A stretch of DNA of 64,000 bases. Origin: Tubulanus polymorphus (Eukaryota; Nemertea; Palaeonemertea; Tubulaniformes; Tubulanidae). Under the pieces are notes generated by a model. It made no database searches and was not told where the DNA came from. It was given only the letters and a program-made list of their open reading frames with translations. This document shows positions 59,826 through 64,000 of the stretch, one piece after another (within the stretch, counting starts at the first letter, position 1; the number at the start of each line of letters is the position of its first letter). The translations under genes were made by a program, and so were the position numbers. The stretch is from assembly GCF_964204645.1 (NCBI RefSeq), contig NC_134027.1, positions 12,390,485-12,454,484 on the forward strand, read 5' to 3'.

Positions 59826-61037
59826 GTGACCTGAAAAAGGACACAATTTCTGAGCAAAAAGGGCACAATTTAAAAACTAATTTCTTTTATTTCAACATTT
59901 CATATGAAGTTTGTAAATTTTTTTGGAGAGTTGTTAAAGCAGTGGAGCCTGGGCAATTTGATGACAACATTGAATGATAAGGGCGTGGGAAATTTTGCTG
60001 TCCATTCTGCTGCATCTCTAGGCATTTAAGCAGTCAAAACTATTTCCTCCCTCGAAAAATTTAAGCATCAGTGAAGGTAGAGTATGACTAGATCATGAAT
60101 TTTTAGTAGAAGAATATTTTTGTCTGTTAAAAAACATTACATTATCATACTCAGGGGCAGTTAGCTGGTCTGAGGTTGCATATAAAAAGCAATTATTCAA
60201 ATCATAATCAAATCATTAAGAACTACTTTTGCTTGTTGGGCTGTAGGAAGCTAAGACTCAGCACACTAGTCATCATAGGTTCCACTCCTGCTGGTTTTGT
60301 TTGCTTTCTTACCTGTTATCTCGAGTATCTAGGCATTGGACATCTTCAGAGGACCGAGTCTCCATGGGTATATGGGAGTCACATATCGCATGATATTCAT
60401 ACATTCTAGAATGCTCCTATTAAAGTTTTGGCCAATGAATCGAAGAGTTTGAACTTCAAGGATAAAAAGCGCCTGTTGTTTTCCTAAGTTTTTCACTAGT
60501 ATATGGATTTAAACCAGAATGATATGGACATACTTGATAGATGTGGTATTCAGTGGCGTGTGAACTGATATTCAGCGCTTAGCGGTATCGAAATGGAGGA
60601 AAATAATTAGGTGAGCTCACAACACTGTGAGCAAATTCATACAGTGGGTGCTGAAATTGAAAGCGAGGATAAAGAGTCAATCATCAGTCAGCCGTTCTGA
60701 ATAACTATGTATGTAAACCTGAGTTTGTAGTCTTATGCTAATTCACACATTCAAACCGGAAGAATAGCTACATTTCTGCTGCCATATCATTTTAAAACGA
60801 TAATAGATTTTGATTGATATTTGCTTTACATGCATTTTCTGCTCGCTGCTTTCGTTTATGTTGAATACTGTGATATCTTTTTGGAAATTTGATCAGTCCT
60901 CAAACAAGGACTGTATACGGAATGCAGCGTGTTATTCTAGCATATGGCTGTGAGAGGGATAATTGGACCATAGTGGAGACAATAAATCCATGCAATAAGA
61001 CACAGTGAATATATTATATATTAATCGTATGTCTTCT

Positions 61038-61209
<172 letters not shown>

Positions 61210-62428
61210 TCCAATGATGAATGGTATCCATCATATTGTCATTATCAGATATACAGCAGTAAGAGTTGACGTGTTTGTTAAATCAGACATGATAATTCAA
61301 CATTACTTTGCATCGTCTTGACAGTTCTTAGGCTACTAATGAAAACGGATGCATTCTGTTTGAAAAATCAATCGTTGTACGGAATTTTGATGCTTTAATT
61401 CATCGGAACACAGATTACTATATCAACTTATATAGTCTTTAACTCATTGTTGAAAATTGATATTTTTAATTCCTAACCCTTTCAGCTGCTTGTACGCGGA
61501 TGTGTGAGGTGCATTAGGAGTGCAAAATGATATTGGAAAAAATATCTGCATCGTTCCTGGGAATGCAACTAAATGCTATCTACTGAATTTCATATTTTGG
61601 TTATCATCCACTCAATTTCCATCTAGCTACTACAATCTACACTTCTTGGTAAACGGGGATATTTACTTTTTGAAATAATTGACTGTTCAATTCAGAAATT
61701 GATATTTAAATGAATTGGACACCTGATTCTGAGACCATAGCCCACACTTAGACGTATGATTAATCATTTAAAGAAAATTGAAAATTGGGAACGATATCTC
61801 GGGAATAGAAAGGTTTAAATCGTAGGTTAATGTTTCTTACATTACTTTTTGGATCATCAGAATTTATTCGCGGATGATAAGAATAGGGCATTTACATGAA
61901 AAAAATCATAGACTAGCCTCCCGATGATCTGACGAGGGGTCATAAGTCGACCTAAGCTTAGCTTATTCGTTTATCATCGGTATTATTGGTTCCATCCTTC
62001 AAAGTCCATATGGTATTACACAGCAAGAACCCTATTGATTTTGGTGTTATCCGCCTTCAAGATGGCTGACTGGTGGCACATATAGGATTTTCGAAAAATC
62101 CCTCTCATCCTGCAGGATGTTGTTTTTTTGAAGTACATCTCATATATAACTCAGTTTTTGGACAATCCTTATTTCCATACCACCAGCTGGTGAATATCTG
62201 TTCCCAATTCCATCATCTCTATGCCCTTATTTTTCATGTTCACTGAAATTATAAGCATTTTCTGCATAGCTCTAGTTCATTGTTAAGAAGATTGCATCCG
62301 CAGACTAATATCATGCGATGGCTTGGCTTAAGAGAGCATCATATGATGAGTTTATACCTGTATGTTATATATGTTATGGTTAGCCCCATATCATACAGTA
62401 GTTGCCTTGTTTCCACAACAGGTGGAAG

Positions 62429-62431
<3 letters not shown>

Positions 62432-62491
<60 letters not shown>
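62432..62491. repeat. AT dinucleotide microsatellite
   Basis: A pure AT run of about 60 bp lies in the Kv4 intron. It makes I/Y stretches in the overlapping open frames. Confidence 0.97.
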
Positions 62492-62493
<2 letters not shown>

Positions 62494-63410
62494 TTGTAGA
62501 CATCATTACAGATGATATTGCCTTGGAACTATGTTGTCTTTTCATCCGTAACCTGCATCCGCAATATTTTTTTGCAGGTATAGTACGTAATCTGATTAAG
62601 GGACTTGTTAGAATATATGAGATTGTAGGAAAAGCGTGATTCATCCAGTGATTTTCTTATTTTCTGAAACGTTATCGTACTACACTCAAAATGCCTTGTA
62701 ACCGGATTAATACCGATACTTTTCTTTATGACAACATTGCTGAAAAGATGTATTATCGAGTAAAATGTTCCCCTTCAAAGTTATTTGGAGTGCTTGAAAA
62801 ATGAATTTGCCAAGCGATTTGTTGAATTTTGTGACTACATGTGCATCTGTCGTCAAATGTTTATTGGTGAAACCGTTGAATATGAATTTTAGATTTGAAC
62901 TAGTAAGTGTTCATACCAGCAACGTAATAAAGACGCACTTATGAGATTTAGATCATTGAGAAATTACTGACGCAAGCCAAATCTAACCAACAATCAATCT
63001 GTTTACTACAATTTAATTTGCACAAAAAACCAACCTCCCCATGTAACCTTGTTGATAGAAGAGCATTTGATCCGCACAATGTGTGGGGTTATTCAAGTAT
63101 GTTATTCGAAACATGTATATTCAGTTGTTAGATTTTTACAAAACCTCATGAAAAAGTTGCTGTTCTTTATAATGCCTTCTCAAAGCAATTATTGTCTTGT
63201 CAGATGAATACAAGTGTTTGATAATAGATAATTTTCCAAAATTAGTGAATGGCCTATTAACCACAATTTTGAATAGTTTAATCAGAAATTTATGTAGTTC
63301 CGATACTATTAACTGAAATCATCCATTGTTAGGTGATATACAAATAACAGATTTCTAGGTGGTATAGGAATAGGAAATAATCCATGCCTGAGCCAGTGCT
63401 TTTATCTTAA

Positions 63411-63694
63411 CCCTTTCAGTGTGTCTACACCACAGTGCAGTGTATAAATTAGTGATGGATTTTGCTAGTACACCGCATCGCGGTGTATATATGTGATTAG
63501 AGATTTTTATCTCTAATGAAAAATGGCAGTACCTGTCTAACATAGTGAAATATTAGTAACTAACGAAACACTGCGTCGCAGTGTAGACGCACAATAGTGG
63601 TATTCCCGTTATTCAATACACTAGGGTGGAATTTTTCAAAATTTTCAAATTATCTCCTGCACTGAAGGGTATTAATTAGTCAGCACTGTAATGG
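63411..63694. mobile_element. piggyBac-like MITE, copy 2
   Basis: TTAA flanks both sides (63407-63410 and 63695-63698). The left end is CCCTTTCAGTGTG and the right end CAGCACTGTAATGG, so the termini are imperfect inverted repeats. The interior holds small palindromes such as CACCGCATCGCGGTG and ACTGCGTCGCAGT. It pairs with 31563-31857. Confidence 0.72.
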
Positions 63695-64000
63695 TTAAAG
63701 ATTTGCCCATATGAAATTTACATACAAAGGGGACATTTTTGAGAAAAGAGCACAAATGCGCATTGCTTTTATAAAAAAAGGGCACTTGCATGGCTATGAA
63801 ATTTATTATGAGATTTAATCTTATCCATGTGAGAAATTACCCTTTTGATAAGACTTGGACACTAAGTCCTCTCTATGGCTCTGTAACATAGATGAATATT
63901 CGCTGTTTAGCAAAATATCAATGCGTTTTTCGTATGTAGTAATTGAATGAAGTGTAATTTTTTTATGAAGGGACGATTAGTTCTAGAAATCGACTATAGT

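Overview
This is a eukaryotic, intron-rich, AT-rich window from an animal, most likely a marine lophotrochozoan such as a mollusc. Two clues support that placement. The two recognisable genes are animal-specific. The repeat load is dominated by elements with short core tandem repeats, subterminal inverted repeats and a 3' hairpin, an architecture well known from bivalve 'pearl' and Helentron-type elements. The phylum is an inference and cannot be fixed from two genes.

Genes. (1) The 3' part of a GRIPAP1 (GRASP-1) orthologue runs on the + strand from the window's left part to 45365. I could chain twelve coding exons (2008-2103 to 45306-45365) in consistent splice phase. They encode 416 residues of coiled-coil protein ending in the conserved C-terminus. 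The 5' half of the gene lies upstream of the window. (2) About 9.9 kb downstream, on the same strand, is the first coding exon of a Shal-type (Kv4/KCND) voltage-gated potassium channel (55246-56351). It carries the KChIP-binding N-terminus, the T1 domain with its zinc motif, S1 to S5 and the start of the pore, and it is cut by a splice donor just before the YGD part of the selectivity filter. The next Kv4 exon was not found, so 56352-64000 is intron. This intron holds a recent partial copy of the start of the same exon (56838-57153).

Everything else is introns, the intergenic gap and mobile DNA. The elements include two families of Helentron/pearl-like elements (about 153-bp and 145-bp core repeats), a decayed Penelope-like retroelement with a GIY-YIG domain, two copies of a roughly 730-bp non-autonomous transposon with 6-bp target duplications, and several miniature inverted-repeat families (Harbinger-like, piggyBac-like, TA-target, hAT-like). 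There are also a tRNA-derived SINE, a 31-bp hairpin minisatellite, an exact 141-bp tandem duplication and two long AT microsatellites. No prokaryotic features, rRNA genes or CRISPR arrays are present.

The most unusual observations are: the core repeats of the main Helentron-like family carry CTCF-like and YY1-like motifs; an element end stops 12 bp from a GRIPAP1 exon; there is a candidate 15-bp in-frame microexon; and the Kv4 first exon has been partly copied into its own intron.
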